NCBI GenBank assembly: GCA_965215145.1
Contig: OZ244038.1
Coordinates: 3,410,001-3,474,000, forward strand
DNA: 64,000 nt
Direction: 5' to 3'
From: G965215145 sp965215145
GTDB taxonomy: Bacteria; Bacteroidota; Rhodothermia; Rhodothermales; JANQRZ01
Within the stretch, counting starts at the first letter, position 1. Each line of letters begins with the position of its first letter. Under the pieces are notes generated by a model. The model had not been told where the DNA came from. It ran no database searches and saw only the letters and a list, made by a program, of their open reading frames with translations. A program made the translations under genes and the position numbers. Of this stretch, positions 51,474 to 60,713 are shown in pieces.

Positions 51474-53123
51474 TCAACGCTGGACCGGGTGGACCGGTGG
51501 CAGCGCGGCCAGCACCGTCGGCTGGAGGACGGGCTCGCGGAGGTGGAGGCGGACCCGCTCGGCCCACCCAGCGTCGAGCGGTTCGAGCCGGGCCGCGAGC
51601 GCGGCGGCCTCCTCGGGCCACCCCCGCGCCTGCCGACACAGCGCGAGGAGGTACAGCGCCGGGGCGAACCGGGCCTCCCGGTGGAGCACCGTCCGCAGCT
51701 CGCCCTCGGCCTCGGCGTAGCGGAGCCCGGCGGCGTAGGAGCGGGCGAGGGCGAGGGCCGCGAGGCGGGCGTAGGCGGGGTGGCCCTGCGCCCGCCGGAA
51801 GTAGCGCTCCGCTGCGCCCAGCTGCTCCTGGCGCAGGTGGTGGTGCCCGAGGGCGTAGGCCGCGGGGAAGTAATCGGGGTGGGCGTCGAGGGCCGCGCGG
51901 AAGGCCCGGGCGGCGCGCTCGGAGTCGCCGGCGGCGTCGAGTGCGGAGCCGAGGAGGAAATGGAGCGCCGCTGCGGCTGGCGCGTCGGCCGGCGCTTCGG
52001 TGGCGACGAGCCGGAGGGCGTCCAGGCGGTCGGCGCGCTGATCCTGCCGGGCGCGCAGCGAGAGCGCGGAGACGGCGCCGAAGGCGGCGGCGTGCGGCAC
52101 CGCCGCCTCGGCCTCGGCGAGAGCGCGGCGCAGCGCGCGGGGCGCGCGGGCGCGGAGTCGAGCCGCGAGCGCCGGCCGCGCGTCCGCCGCGAGGCAGACG
52201 TCCTCGGGTAGCACGTCGTGCCCCGTCGGCGCGGCGCGGCCGGAGGTCACGACGCCCAGCACGCGGCCCTGCGGGTCGAGCAGCGGCCCCCCGCTGTCGC
52301 CGGGCTCCACGCGGTTGGAGGAGACGAGCGTGGCCTCCCCTGCGCCGAGGTCGAGGTCGGGGTAGCGGACGCCGGCGGCGGTGCGCTGCGCGCCGCCGGC
52401 CCACCCCGCCGTCAGCGCGACCCCCGAGGTGTTGCTGCGAGAGGGCGCCAGCGTGAGCGGGCTCAGTCCTGCCCGGCGGACGGCCCGCGGGTCCACCCGG
52501 AGCACGGCCACGTCGCGCACGGGGTCGACGGCCCAGACCTCCTTCACGGTGACGCGCCGGCCGTTGGGCAGGTGGACGCGCACCCGGTCGGCCCCGACGA
52601 CGACGTGGTAGGCCGTCACGAGGGCGTCCTCCTCCACGAGGAACGCCGAGCCGAGCCGGACGAACCCGTCCCCCTCGGCCGCCACCGGCAGCACCGCCCG
52701 CGTCGCCTCGTAGAAGTCGCTGGTAGGCCGGTACGCGACGATCCGGTAGGGCTCGGTGTGTACCGTCGCCCCGTCCAGCGTCAGGCTCAGACCCGGCATC
52801 GTGAGGGCGCCTTCGGTGAGGGCACGCAGCAGCAGCCGGCGCGTGAGCAGGCGCGCCCCCTCCAGCGTCGTCACCCGCACCCCCTCGTCCCGGACGACCT
52901 CGATCCCGCGCACCTCCGGCAGCGGCGCGCCGAGCCCCCGCACGAGCGCCGCCTCGTCGCCGTCCGCCCCCACCAGCGCTTCGACCTCCAGGGCAAACGT
53001 CTCCCCCACCGCGACGGCCTCGCGGCTGAGGGTCGTGAGGACGTGCGGCGTGAGAGTCCGCGCGGCGCCGGCGGTTGTCATGGCGAGCAGGACCAGCGCG
53101 AGCGTGGCGATCCGCATATGCAT
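51474..53123 (-). CDS. Exported trypsin-like protease with TPR C-terminus
   Basis: A 549-residue protein (start 53123, or 53117). Signal peptide to about residue 21, then a BatD-like beta domain (REAVAVGETFALEVEALVGADG) to about residue 130. The S1-type protease domain has His 173 (VTAYHVV), Asp 204 (VRDVAVL) and Ser 277 (EPGDSGGPL), a complete triad. Residues about 385-520 are TPR repeats (AARAFRAALDAHPDYFPAAY, AERYFRRAQGHPAYARL). It probably acts in the periplasm in envelope maintenance or protein processing. The combination of a BatD-like domain, trypsin fold and TPR is not one I recognise as a named family. Confidence 0.78.
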   Translation of the reverse strand: MHMRIATLALVLLAMTTAGAARTLTPHVLTTLSREAVAVGETFALEVEALVGADGDEAALVRGLGAPLPEVRGIEVVRDEGVRVTTLEGARLLTRRLLLRALTEGALTMPGLSLTLDGATVHTEPYRIVAYRPTSDFYEATRAVLPVAAEGDGFVRLGSAFLVEEDALVTAYHVVVGADRVRVHLPNGRRVTVKEVWAVDPVRDVAVLRVDPRAVRRAGLSPLTLAPSRSNTSGVALTAGWAGGAQRTAAGVRYPDLDLGAGEATLVSSNRVEPGDSGGPLLDPQGRVLGVVTSGRAAPTGHDVLPEDVCLAADARPALAARLRARAPRALRRALAEAEAAVPHAAAFGAVSALSLRARQDQRADRLDALRLVATEAPADAPAAAALHFLLGSALDAAGDSERAARAFRAALDAHPDYFPAAYALGHHHLRQEQLGAAERYFRRAQGHPAYARLAALALARSYAAGLRYAEAEGELRTVLHREARFAPALYLLALCRQARGWPEEAAALAARLEPLDAGWAERVRLHLREPVLQPTVLAALPPVHPVQR

Positions 53124-53317
53124 GGCAGGCCCCTCTGTTAATGATTCGGTAACATGGAAGTAATGTACAGGAAATCTCGGCGGAGTGCGGACCGGGCCTT
53201 CCGTAGTCTCCTTTGGATCGCTCTGCCGTCGCTCTTGCGCATCGGCAGGGCGGTGTGAACCGGCGCCGGGAGTGCCGGTACCAGGGCCGCGTTCCACTCC
53301 TCTATCCCCCCTTTCGT

Positions 53318-54259
53318 ATGGATCTCAGCGGCGTCTCCTCGGACCTCCTCGCCAAGCTAGAGGAGTGGATCGAAGCCCTCATCCTCCTGCTCCCCAACTT
53401 CGTCGCGGCCGTCCTGATCGTGGTTGTGGCGGCGGTGATCGCGCGGCTGGTGCGGCGTGGTGTCCACGGCGTCCTCAGCCGGGCCTCCTCATACACGACC
53501 GTCAACAACCTCCTCGCGACGATCGCCTACGCCGTCGTGCTGGCGGTGGGGGTCTTCGTCGCGCTCGGCGTCGTCGGGCTCGACAAGGCGGTGACGTCGC
53601 TGCTGGCGGGGGCCGGCATCATCGGGCTCGCGCTCGGGTTCGCCTTCCAGGACCTCGCGAGCAACTTCATCTCGGGCGTGCTCCTCTCGATCCGCCGCCC
53701 CTTCGCCGAGGGCGACATCGTCGAGACCAACGACCACTTCGGCACCGTCGTCGAGATCAACCTCCGCTCGACGGTGCTCCGCTCGTTCCAGGGGCAGACC
53801 GTCATCATCCCCAACAGCAACGTCCTCCAGAGCGCCCTCATCAACTACAGCACGCGGCAGCGGCGCGTGGACCTCCGCTGCGGCGTGGCCTACGGCGACG
53901 ACCTCGAAGCGGCTAAGCGCGTCGCGCTCGACGCCGTGAACGGGCTCGGCGCCGTGGACCAGAGCCGGCCGGTGGACCTCCACTACGAGGAGTTCGGCGA
54001 CAGCTCGATCAACTTCGTGCTGCGGTTCTGGGTGGACTTCCAGAAGCAGACCGACTTCCTCCAGGCGCAGAGCGACGCCATCATCGCCGTCAAGGGCGCC
54101 TTCGACGCGGCCGGCGTGACGATCCCGTTCCCCATCCGCACGCTCGACTTCGGCGTCGTCGGCGGGGAGCGGCTGGACGAGGTGCTGCCCCGCCGGTTCT
54201 ACGACGGCGACGGCGACAACGGGCGCTCGGTGGCCTCCGCTCCGGAGGGCGCCGCCTAA
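53318..54259 (+). CDS. Small-conductance mechanosensitive channel (MscS family)
   Basis: A 313-residue membrane protein. Two to three N-terminal TM segments end in the pore helix, AGAGIIGLALGFAFQDLASNFISG, the MscS signature. Then the beta domain (ISRRPFAEGDIVETNDHFGTVVEINLRSTVLRSFQGQTVIIPNSN-like region, with VIIPNSNVLQSALINYS) follows, and a C-terminal cytoplasmic domain ending TIPFPIRTLDF. It opens under hypo-osmotic shock. The ATG at 53318 is the natural start. A 13-bp gap separates it from the broken membrane-protein gene. Confidence 0.93.
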   Translation: MDLSGVSSDLLAKLEEWIEALILLLPNFVAAVLIVVVAAVIARLVRRGVHGVLSRASSYTTVNNLLATIAYAVVLAVGVFVALGVVGLDKAVTSLLAGAGIIGLALGFAFQDLASNFISGVLLSIRRPFAEGDIVETNDHFGTVVEINLRSTVLRSFQGQTVIIPNSNVLQSALINYSTRQRRVDLRCGVAYGDDLEAAKRVALDAVNGLGAVDQSRPVDLHYEEFGDSSINFVLRFWVDFQKQTDFLQAQSDAIIAVKGAFDAAGVTIPFPIRTLDFGVVGGERLDEVLPRRFYDGDGDNGRSVASAPEGAA

Positions 54260-54272
54260 CTCGGCCGGACCG

Positions 54273-54722
54273 ATGGACGAGCGCGCCTTCCGGTTCTGGC
54301 AGCGGTGGCTCCTCGGCGCCAGCGTGTTCTTCTGCCTCTTCGGGATCGCCGTCGCCCTCCTCCCGAACGCCCCGTTCCTGGTACCCTGAACGGCCGCCGG
54401 CGCCGAGACGTTCTACGGCGGCGCGGAGCCGGAGGGGGCCGCCGCGTTCCGCGCCTTCGTCCTCGTCCCCCTCGGCGGGACCATCGCGGGGTCGTACTTC
54501 CTCCAGGCCGCCATCGCGCGCTACCCCTTCGCCCGGCGCGAGCCCTGGGCGTGGTGGGCTGCGCTCGGCGCGCTGCTCCTCTGGTTCGTGGTGCATTCCG
54601 CCCTCTCGCTCGCGCACGGGGCCGCGTTCAACGTGTGGATGATCAACCTCACCCCGCTCGCCGCGTTCGTGCCGCCGCTGGTGGGGACGCGGCGGGCCTT
54701 CTTCGTCCGAGCCCGCGATTAA
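54273..54722 (+). pseudogene. Membrane-protein gene with an in-frame TGA
   Basis: From the ATG at 54273 the frame reads MDERAFRFWQRWLLGASVFF to FLVP and meets TGA at 54387. It then stays open in the same frame to the TAA at 54720 (TAAGAETFYGG, PLGGTIAGSYFLQAAIA, PWAWWAALGALLLWFVV, NVWMINLTPLAAFV). The whole would be about 149 residues with about four TM segments. A single base change from TGG (Trp) to TGA explains the break. It may be a nonsense mutation or a sequencing error. The stop overlaps the convergent small gene at 54719. Confidence 0.75.
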
Positions 54723-54895
54723 AGCAGCCGGGCGAGGAGCCAGAGCAGGGGGATCACGAGCAGCGCCGCCATCAGCCACGCCACCGCACCCACGCCCGTT
54801 TTCGGCTCGGGGAACTCGTAGCCGCAGAACGGGCACTCGGCGGCCTCGGCGTCGCCCTCCATCGCGCAGGCGGGGCACTCGCGGAGCGCCGCCAT
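54719..54895 (-). CDS. Small zinc-ribbon membrane protein
   Basis: A 58-residue protein. Two CxxC pairs, ECPACA and ECPFCG, form a zinc ribbon at the N-terminus, and a C-terminal TM helix (VAWLMAALLVIPLLWLLARLL) anchors it. The start codon overlaps the mnmA stop (TGATG), so it is translationally coupled to mnmA. No known name. Confidence 0.65.
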   Translation of the reverse strand: MAALRECPACAMEGDAEAAECPFCGYEFPEPKTGVGAVAWLMAALLVIPLLWLLARLL

Positions 54896-56050
54896 CAGTC
54901 CGCGCCGGCGCCCTCGGCGGCGTGGATCCACCCGCCCGCGAGCACGTCGTCGCCCCCCGCCTCCGCGGGGGCAGGCTCGTAGAGCACGACGGCCTGGCCG
55001 GGGGCGACGGCCGCGCGCGGCTCGGCGAAGGCGACGTGGAGCTCGTCGTCGCCGGTCTGCCACGCGAGGGCGGGGGCGCCGCCGTCGCGGTAGCGGATCT
55101 GCGCGGTGACCGGCCGCTCGTCGCGGAGGTCCGGCGCCTTCCCGAACGTGAGCCCCCGCGCCGTCAGCGTCTGCCGCAGCAGCGCCTCCCGCGGCCCGAC
55201 GGTGACGGTGTTCCGGTCGGGGTCGATGCGGGTGACGTAGGCCGGGTAGCCGAGGGCGAGCCCCAGCCCGCGCCGCTGCCCGACGGTGTAGAACGGGTAC
55301 CCCGCGTGGCGGCCGACCTCGGTGCCGTCGGGGAGGACGAACGCGCCGCCGGCCACGCGCTCGTCGAGCCGAGGGTCGCGGCGTCGGAGGAAGGCCCGGT
55401 AATCGTCGCCGGGGACGAAGCAGATCTCGTAGGAGTCCGGCTTATCGGCGACGCGGGCGAAGCCGTAGTCGGCGGCCATCCGGCGGATCTCCGGCTTGGT
55501 GTGCTCGCCGAGGGGGAAGAGGGAGCGGGCGAGGTGCTCCTGCGCGACGCCCCACAGCGCGTAGCTCTGGTCCTTGTCGCGGTCGAGGCCGCGGCTGAGG
55601 ACGTACCGGCCGGTCCCGCCGGGCTCCTCATCCTGCCGGACGCGGGCGTAGTGGCCCGTGGCGATGTGCTCGCAGCCGAGCGCGTCGGCGCGGCTTCAGG
55701 AGGGCGGCCCACTTGATGTGGGTGTTGCAGAGCACGCAGGGGTTCGGCGTCCGCCCGGCGAGGTACTCCCCGGTGAACCGCTCGATCACCCACTCCCCGA
55801 ACTCCTCGCGGATGTCCACCACGAAGTGGGGGAACCCCATCCGCAGCGCCACGGCCCGCGCGTCGTTCATATCGTCCAGCGAGCAGCAGCCGACCTGCTT
55901 GCCGGGCCGGGCGGGGCCGCTCGTGGCGTAGTCCCACGTCTTCATCGTCACCCCGACGACGTCGTAGCCGGCGTCGTGGAGGAGGGCGGCGGTGACGGAG
56001 GAGTCGACGCCGCCGCTCATCGCGACGAGGACGCGGCCGTGGGTGCTCAT
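54895..56050 (-). pseudogene. mnmA: tRNA 2-thiouridylase gene with a 1-bp frameshift
   Basis: MnmA thiolates U34 of tRNAs for Lys, Glu and Gln. The first part, 56050-55694, has the PP-loop AMSGGVDSSV and Cys in NPCVLCNTHIKW. The second part, through 54895, has GCEHIATGHYARV, DKDQSYALWGVAQEHLARS, and Cys in SYEICFVPGDDY. The parts are in different frames. The sequence CCTGAAGCCGCGCCGAC at 55684-55700 (minus strand) has one base too many; deleting one G among 55692-55693 on the plus strand restores KRADALGCEHIATGHY. The rest is intact, so it is either a fresh frameshift or, more likely, a sequencing error. Confidence 0.85.
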
Positions 56051-56228
56051 CGGGGCGTGCAGGAGGTTCAAGGGCGAGGTTGAATCGGGGCTCGGGAGCG
56101 GCGTTCCGGGCAAGGCAGGCCGGGTTCGGCGCGGGCAGGGCCTATTGCCGGAAAGTTCGCTTGTGGTCGGGCGGCTGCGGCGACGATGCTTAGGCACGGT
56201 TCTCTGCCCTCCCCTTCCGCCCCGACGC

Positions 56229-56624
56229 ATGGCCGCTCCCCGCACCCGCCGCGAGATCATCGACTCCCCGCAGGCACCCGCCGCCATCGGCCCGTACAGC
56301 CAGGCCGTCCTCGCCGGCAACACGCTCTACTGCTCCGGCCAGATCGCCTTCATCCCCGAGACGGGGGAGCTGTTGCAGGGGGACGTGGAGGAGGAGACGG
56401 CGCGGGCGCTCGAGAACCTCGGCGCCGTCCTCCGCGCGGCGGGAATGGACTACCGGAACGCCGTCACCTGCACGGTCTACCTCACCGACATCAACGACTA
56501 CGCGCAGGTCAACGAGGTCTACGCCCGGTACTTCAACGAGTCGCCGCCGGCCAGGGCGGCCGTCGAGGTCTCGGCGCTGCCGCGCGGCGCCCGCGTCGAG
56601 GTCACCTGCGTCGCCGTCCGCTGA
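56229..56624 (+). CDS. ridA: RidA-family enamine/imine deaminase
   Basis: A 131-residue YjgF/YER057c/UK114 protein, which hydrolyses reactive 2-aminoacrylate-type enamines. The signature is IDSPQAPAAIGPYSQAVLAGN near the N-terminus, with LYCSGQIAFIPETGEL, NAVTCTVYLTDINDYAQVNEVYARYF, and PRGARVEVTCVAV at the end, where the conserved catalytic Arg lies. Full length. The upstream in-frame extension to 55992 is rejected as it is divergent-gene sequence. Confidence 0.93.
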   Translation: MAAPRTRREIIDSPQAPAAIGPYSQAVLAGNTLYCSGQIAFIPETGELLQGDVEEETARALENLGAVLRAAGMDYRNAVTCTVYLTDINDYAQVNEVYARYFNESPPARAAVEVSALPRGARVEVTCVAVR

Positions 56625-56647
56625 TGCTGGCCGGCCGGCGAGGCGCG

Positions 56648-57199
56648 CTACCCCTCGACCTCGATCAGCACGTCGAACTCCACCTCCACCTCGTAGGAGG
56701 CGTCCGGATCGATGGTGCTGGACGGCGCTGCTGCCAGCTGAGCGCTGAACTCGCCGTTGCGGACGAGGTTGGCGAAGTCGTCGGAGGCCACGGTGAGGTC
56801 CGCCCGGTCACCGCTGCTCGGGAGGTCGTCGTTGCGGACAACGACGCCGGTCAGGGAGGTGCCCTGCGCCAGACGGACCTGGGCGCTCTCGAAGATCTCC
56901 ACCCCGGCGCCCGGAGGTCGTGTGACGAAGAGCTCCGCCGAGTTCGACACGATCCGAACCCCGACGATGTCCTCAGGCTGGAAGCCGCGGCTGCGGACGT
57001 AGTCGGTCAGGTCCTCGGTGCCGTTGGAGGTGATCTCAGCGGCGGCGATTTCGGCCCCCGTGAAGTCGAACTCGAAGAAGACCGACTGCGGGTCGAGCTC
57101 GAACGTGTTATCGCCCCCGCCACCGTCGGCGCTGTCGCAGGCAGCGAGGAGGGGGAGGAGGGCGAGGAGCGTGGCGAAGCGGAGGCGGCGGATGTTCAT
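56648..57199 (-). CDS. Lipoprotein of unknown function
   Basis: A 183-residue putative lipoprotein: signal peptide MNIRRLRFATLLALLPLLAAC with Cys 21, then a Ser/Asp/Gly-rich spacer. The body is mostly beta (FELDPQSVFFEFDFTGAE, GTSLTGVVVRNDDLP, SYEVEVEFDVLIEVEG). No domain is recognised. The start at 57199 is chosen from the lipobox position; the longer frame to 57280 would bury the signal. It is monocistronic. Confidence 0.65.
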   Translation of the reverse strand: MNIRRLRFATLLALLPLLAACDSADGGGGDNTFELDPQSVFFEFDFTGAEIAAAEITSNGTEDLTDYVRSRGFQPEDIVGVRIVSNSAELFVTRPPGAGVEIFESAQVRLAQGTSLTGVVVRNDDLPSSGDRADLTVASDDFANLVRNGEFSAQLAAAPSSTIDPDASYEVEVEFDVLIEVEG

Positions 57200-57311
57200 C
57201 GTCGGAGTCGGTCGGTGTGCTGGAGGCCGCACAGAAGGGCGGCGCGAGGGGGTCCCGGCGTGCAAGCGGGAAGGTAGCACGCCCTGTGCCGCTGCATCCG
57301 GCCTCCGGGTA

Positions 57312-57833
57312 TCAGACCCGCAGCACGACCCCCACCGGCACGCCCTCCGGCAGCACTCCTCGCCCGCCGAGCGCCGCGATCTCGATCAGGAACGAGAGCC
57401 CGACGACCTCGGCGCCGAGCTGTTGCACGAGCCGGGCCGTAGCCGCTGCCGTCCCGCCCGTGGCGACCACGTCGTCGTGGACGAGCACGCGGTCGCCGGC
57501 GCGGACGGCATCAGCGTGGAGCTCGACGGCGTCGGCGCCGTATTCGAGCGCGTACTCCTCGCGGACGGTCTCGGCCGGCAGCTTCCCCGGCTTCCGCGCC
57601 ATCACGAACCCCGTCCCCAGCCGCTCGGCCAGCATCGTCCCGAACAGGAACCCGCGCGCCTCGACGCCGACGACGTGGGTGACCCGCTCGCCCTCCCACG
57701 GCGCCTGCAACGCGGCCAGCGCCTCGCGCAGGAGCATCGCGTCGGCGAGGATCGGGGAGGCGTCCTTGAACCGGACGCCCGGCTCGGGGAAGTCCGGGAC
57801 GGTGCGGAGGGCGGCGAGCAGCTTGTCGGTCAC
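57312..57833 (-). CDS. apt: Adenine phosphoribosyltransferase
   Basis: A 173-residue purine-salvage enzyme making AMP from adenine and PRPP. The N-terminal DFPEPGVRFKDASPILADA is the APRT signature, and the PRPP-binding loop is VLVHDDVVATGGTAAA. Standard length. It shares a strand with the amidase gene (stop of which is 17 bp upstream of its start). Confidence 0.95.
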   Translation of the reverse strand: MTDKLLAALRTVPDFPEPGVRFKDASPILADAMLLREALAALQAPWEGERVTHVVGVEARGFLFGTMLAERLGTGFVMARKPGKLPAETVREEYALEYGADAVELHADAVRAGDRVLVHDDVVATGGTAAATARLVQQLGAEVVGLSFLIEIAALGGRGVLPEGVPVGVVLRV

Positions 57834-57850
57834 GCGAGGGCCCTCGGGGC

Positions 57851-59035
57851 TTACTGCGTCGCGGCGAGGCCGCGCTCGTAGACGGCCTTGTAGTCGCGGA
57901 TGGCGCGGAAGACGGCGCTGGCGATGAGGTCCTGCCCGCGGTCACTGGCGAGGAAGCGGGCCTCCTCACGGTTCGTCACGAAACCGGTCTCGACGAGGAC
58001 GGCCGGCATCGAGGCGCGCCAGAGCACGAGGAAACCGGCCTGCTTGACGCCGCGGCTGTGGCGCCCCGCGCGGCCCTCGAACTCGTCCTGGATCAGCGCG
58101 GCGAGCTGCTCGCTGGTGCGGAGGTACGTCGCCTGCGCCATCGTCTGCATGACCAGCGCGGCGTCGTCCATGCCGGCGTAGAGGTCGGGGTTGCCTTCGA
58201 GGGCGACGACGCTGTTCTCGCGCTCCATCACCCCCCGCGCGCTTTCGGTGCGGTGGAGGCCGAGGAAGTACGTCTCCGTACCGCGCGCCCGCCCGCTCCC
58301 GGCGGCGTTGACGTGGATCGAGACGAACAGCTTCCCGCACGACTCGTTCGCGATGCGCCCGCGGTCGTGGAGCTCGATGAAGCGGTCGTCGTCACGGGTG
58401 TAGACGACGCGGATGCCGAGGCGGTCCTCGACGTAGGCCCCGAGCTTGAGGGCGATGCCGAGGGCCACGTCCTTCTCGCGGACGCCGAACTTCGTGGCGC
58501 CGCCGTCCTTCCCCCCGTGCCCCGCATCGACCACGATGCAGTCGAGCGCCCAGTGGTCGCCGCCGGCGGCCGGGTCGGCGGTGGGGGTGTCGAGGGTGAC
58601 GCCGAGGAGGAGGTGGTCGGAGTCGCGGTCGGGGTAGGCCTTCGCGTGGAGCGGCACGGCGGGGTCCGTCTCGAACGCCACCGTCGTGTGGCCGCCGGCG
58701 CTGCTGAACTCGTAGCCGCGGATCGGGCCGAGGGGGTCCCCGCGGCGGACGCTCCCGGCGAGCCCCGTCTGGAACAGCGTGAGCTCCACGCGGCCGGGCT
58801 CCTCCTGCTCGACGCGGTAAGCCGGGACACGGCCCGTCGTGTGGAGGCGGACGACGTAGCCCTTCCCGTCGGAGCGCGCGGCGAAGGAGACGCGCGTGAC
58901 CTCCGCCGTCACCTCGACGGCCTCAGCGGTTGGGGGATCCCCCCCGCTCCACCCCGTCGCCGAGCCGGTGAGGCTGCACGCGGCGAGGAGGAGCGGGAGG
59001 GCGAGCGTGGGCGCGAACCGGACGGCGGGACGCAT
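57851..59035 (-). CDS. N-acetylmuramoyl-L-alanine amidase (lipoprotein)
   Basis: A 394-residue lipoprotein (lipobox LLAAC, Cys about residue 20) that cleaves the peptide stem from murein. An AMIN-like beta domain (about residues 45-150) precedes the Amidase_3 domain: His in VVDAGHGGKDGG, Glu in GVREKDVALG, His in LFVSIHVNAAG, and Glu in PAVLVETGFVTN. All catalytic residues are present. The ATG at 59035 fixes the lipobox. It is followed by apt on the same strand. Possible roles are cell separation or remodelling. Confidence 0.9.
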   Translation of the reverse strand: MRPAVRFAPTLALPLLLAACSLTGSATGWSGGDPPTAEAVEVTAEVTRVSFAARSDGKGYVVRLHTTGRVPAYRVEQEEPGRVELTLFQTGLAGSVRRGDPLGPIRGYEFSSAGGHTTVAFETDPAVPLHAKAYPDRDSDHLLLGVTLDTPTADPAAGGDHWALDCIVVDAGHGGKDGGATKFGVREKDVALGIALKLGAYVEDRLGIRVVYTRDDDRFIELHDRGRIANESCGKLFVSIHVNAAGSGRARGTETYFLGLHRTESARGVMERENSVVALEGNPDLYAGMDDAALVMQTMAQATYLRTSEQLAALIQDEFEGRAGRHSRGVKQAGFLVLWRASMPAVLVETGFVTNREEARFLASDRGQDLIASAVFRAIRDYKAVYERGLAATQ

Positions 59036-59129
59036 AGACGAGCAGCGGGGGTGGTGGGGCGCTCCGCCCGTGAGGTCGACGGGCGGGCGGCGTTCTGAGC
59101 TGGAAGGTAAAGCGGATGCGGGCGGGCGG

Positions 59130-59879
59130 CTACCAATCAAAGGCGTCGTCCTCACCGAGCAGCTCGCGCTGGCGGCGCTCGACGATGGCGCGGCGGTTCC
59201 GCTCGCGCTCGGCGAGGGCGGCCTCCTGCTCAGCCCGTTCTTCCCGAAGCCGGTCGAGCGCCTCGCGGCGGGCCTGCTGCTTGAGGTCGAACACCTCGCC
59301 GAGCGTCTGCGCAAGCTCGGCGTGGAGGCGCTCCGCTTCGGCAGCGTCCCCCTCGCGCTCGGCGCGGCGGGTCTCGGCCGAGGCGCCGGCCATCGCCCCG
59401 AAGGAGCCGTCGTCTCCGAGCACCTCGAAGACCTCGCCGTCGCGCAGCGCGACCATGCTCTCTGTGAGCGCAGCGCGGAGCCTCGGCAGCGCCTCCGCGA
59501 GCGAGTCTATCACCGCCTCCCCATCGATCTCGCTCTCCACGTCTCCGTCGCCGTGGGGCCGGCGGTGGCGGAGGGCGAGGTCGCGGGTCCGCCCGTCGCC
59601 GAGGCGGAAGACGCGGCGCTCACGACGGGTGCGGATGTCACCCTTCTCGGGGCCGTCGTAGATCACGTCGCCCGTGTCCCACTCGCGCTCGACCTCGACC
59701 TCGCCGTCCTCGACGCGGATGCGCAGCGGCGCGTCGGCGGCGAGGGTGAAGGTCTGGACGGTGCCGTCGGGGAGGGTGACGGTGAGGGTGGTGCCGTCGC
59801 GGACGACGGTGGCCTCTTGAGCGAGCGCGGGCGCGGCGAGGATCGAGAGAGCGCCTAGCAGGAGGAGTACGTTTCGCAT
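59130..59879 (-). CDS. Secreted coiled-coil protein of the sigma-factor operon, paralogue 2
   Basis: A 249-residue protein with signal peptide to about residue 20 (LALAQ), a beta-rich domain (TTLTVTLPDGTVQTFTL), then a long charged helix (DLKQQARREALDRLREERAEQ and RRAIVERRQRELLGEDDAFDW). The end strongly resembles that of the preceding gene's product, so they are tandem paralogues. It is probably periplasmic and could act as a sensor or stress chaperone. Function unproven. Confidence 0.65.
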   Translation of the reverse strand: MRNVLLLLGALSILAAPALAQEATVVRDGTTLTVTLPDGTVQTFTLAADAPLRIRVEDGEVEVEREWDTGDVIYDGPEKGDIRTRRERRVFRLGDGRTRDLALRHRRPHGDGDVESEIDGEAVIDSLAEALPRLRAALTESMVALRDGEVFEVLGDDGSFGAMAGASAETRRAEREGDAAEAERLHAELAQTLGEVFDLKQQARREALDRLREERAEQEAALAERERNRRAIVERRQRELLGEDDAFDW

Positions 59880-59969
59880 GGTTCAACGGGGCTGACGAGC
59901 TGGAAGGGCGGCTCGGGGTGGGGAGATCGCGGGTGCACCCCCCGCGCTCCGCCGTCGGACGGGCAGGCT

Positions 59970-60674
59970 TTACTGGCCGGTGAGCTCGCGCATCCGCTCG
60001 CGGACGATGGCCTCGCGCATCGCCTCGCGCTCGCGGAGCTGCTCGAGCATCGCGTGGAGCATGGCCTCGACCTGGGCCACCTCCTCGCGGCGGTTCTCCT
60101 GCTTGAGCTCGAAGATGGCGTCGAGGCGGCGGCGGAGCTCGGCGCGCAGCTCGGCGCGCTCGGCCTCGTCGGTCGAGGTGCGGATGCGGGAGGCGAGGCG
60201 GAGCGCGGCGACCTCCAGGTCGCTCTCGCGGACGATGCGCTCGTAGAGCGCCCGGTCGCGCTCCGAGAGGTCGTCGAGGTACGCCTGCGCGGCCTGCTGC
60301 CGCGACGCAGCCGGATCGGCGCCGAGCCGGGTCGGTGGCACCACGGCGACGGCCTGCGCCTGCCGCGCCGTCGCGGCCTCGTCCATCGGCATCAGCCGGT
60401 CGCCCTCCAGGGCGTAGACGCGGCCGTTCAGCGTGAGCGCCGGCATCACCGGGCCGCTGTACTCGAACGTGAGCGTGAGGCCCTCGACGTCGAGCTCGGC
60501 GGGGATGGCCTCGGCGGGGAGGGGCCGGCCGTCGTGGTGGAGGCGGCCGTCGCGGATCTCGAGCCGGTGGACCTCGGCGTTGCGTGCAACGCCTTCGGGC
60601 ACCTGCGCGAGCGGGGTCGGGGCCGCGAGCGCGGCGGCCATCACCAGGAGGGTGGCGGGGAGAGCACGGAACAT
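59970..60674 (-). CDS. Secreted coiled-coil protein of the sigma-factor operon, paralogue 1
   Basis: A 234-residue protein with signal peptide to about residue 23, then a beta-rich region (LEIRDGRLHHDGRPLPAEAI, LTLTFEYSGPV), then helices ending in ELKQENRREEVAQVEAML and REAIVRERMRELTGQ. It shares the DLKQ/ELKQ and RxAIVxxR blocks with the next gene. It lies immediately downstream of the anti-sigma-like gene. Likely a periplasmic stress protein; the exact role is inference. Confidence 0.65.
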   Translation of the reverse strand: MFRALPATLLVMAAALAAPTPLAQVPEGVARNAEVHRLEIRDGRLHHDGRPLPAEAIPAELDVEGLTLTFEYSGPVMPALTLNGRVYALEGDRLMPMDEAATARQAQAVAVVPPTRLGADPAASRQQAAQAYLDDLSERDRALYERIVRESDLEVAALRLASRIRTSTDEAERAELRAELRRRLDAIFELKQENRREEVAQVEAMLHAMLEQLREREAMREAIVRERMRELTGQ

Positions 60675-60713
60675 AGAAGGAGCGGGGATCGAGTCGGTAG
60701 AGTCGGCTAGGGC

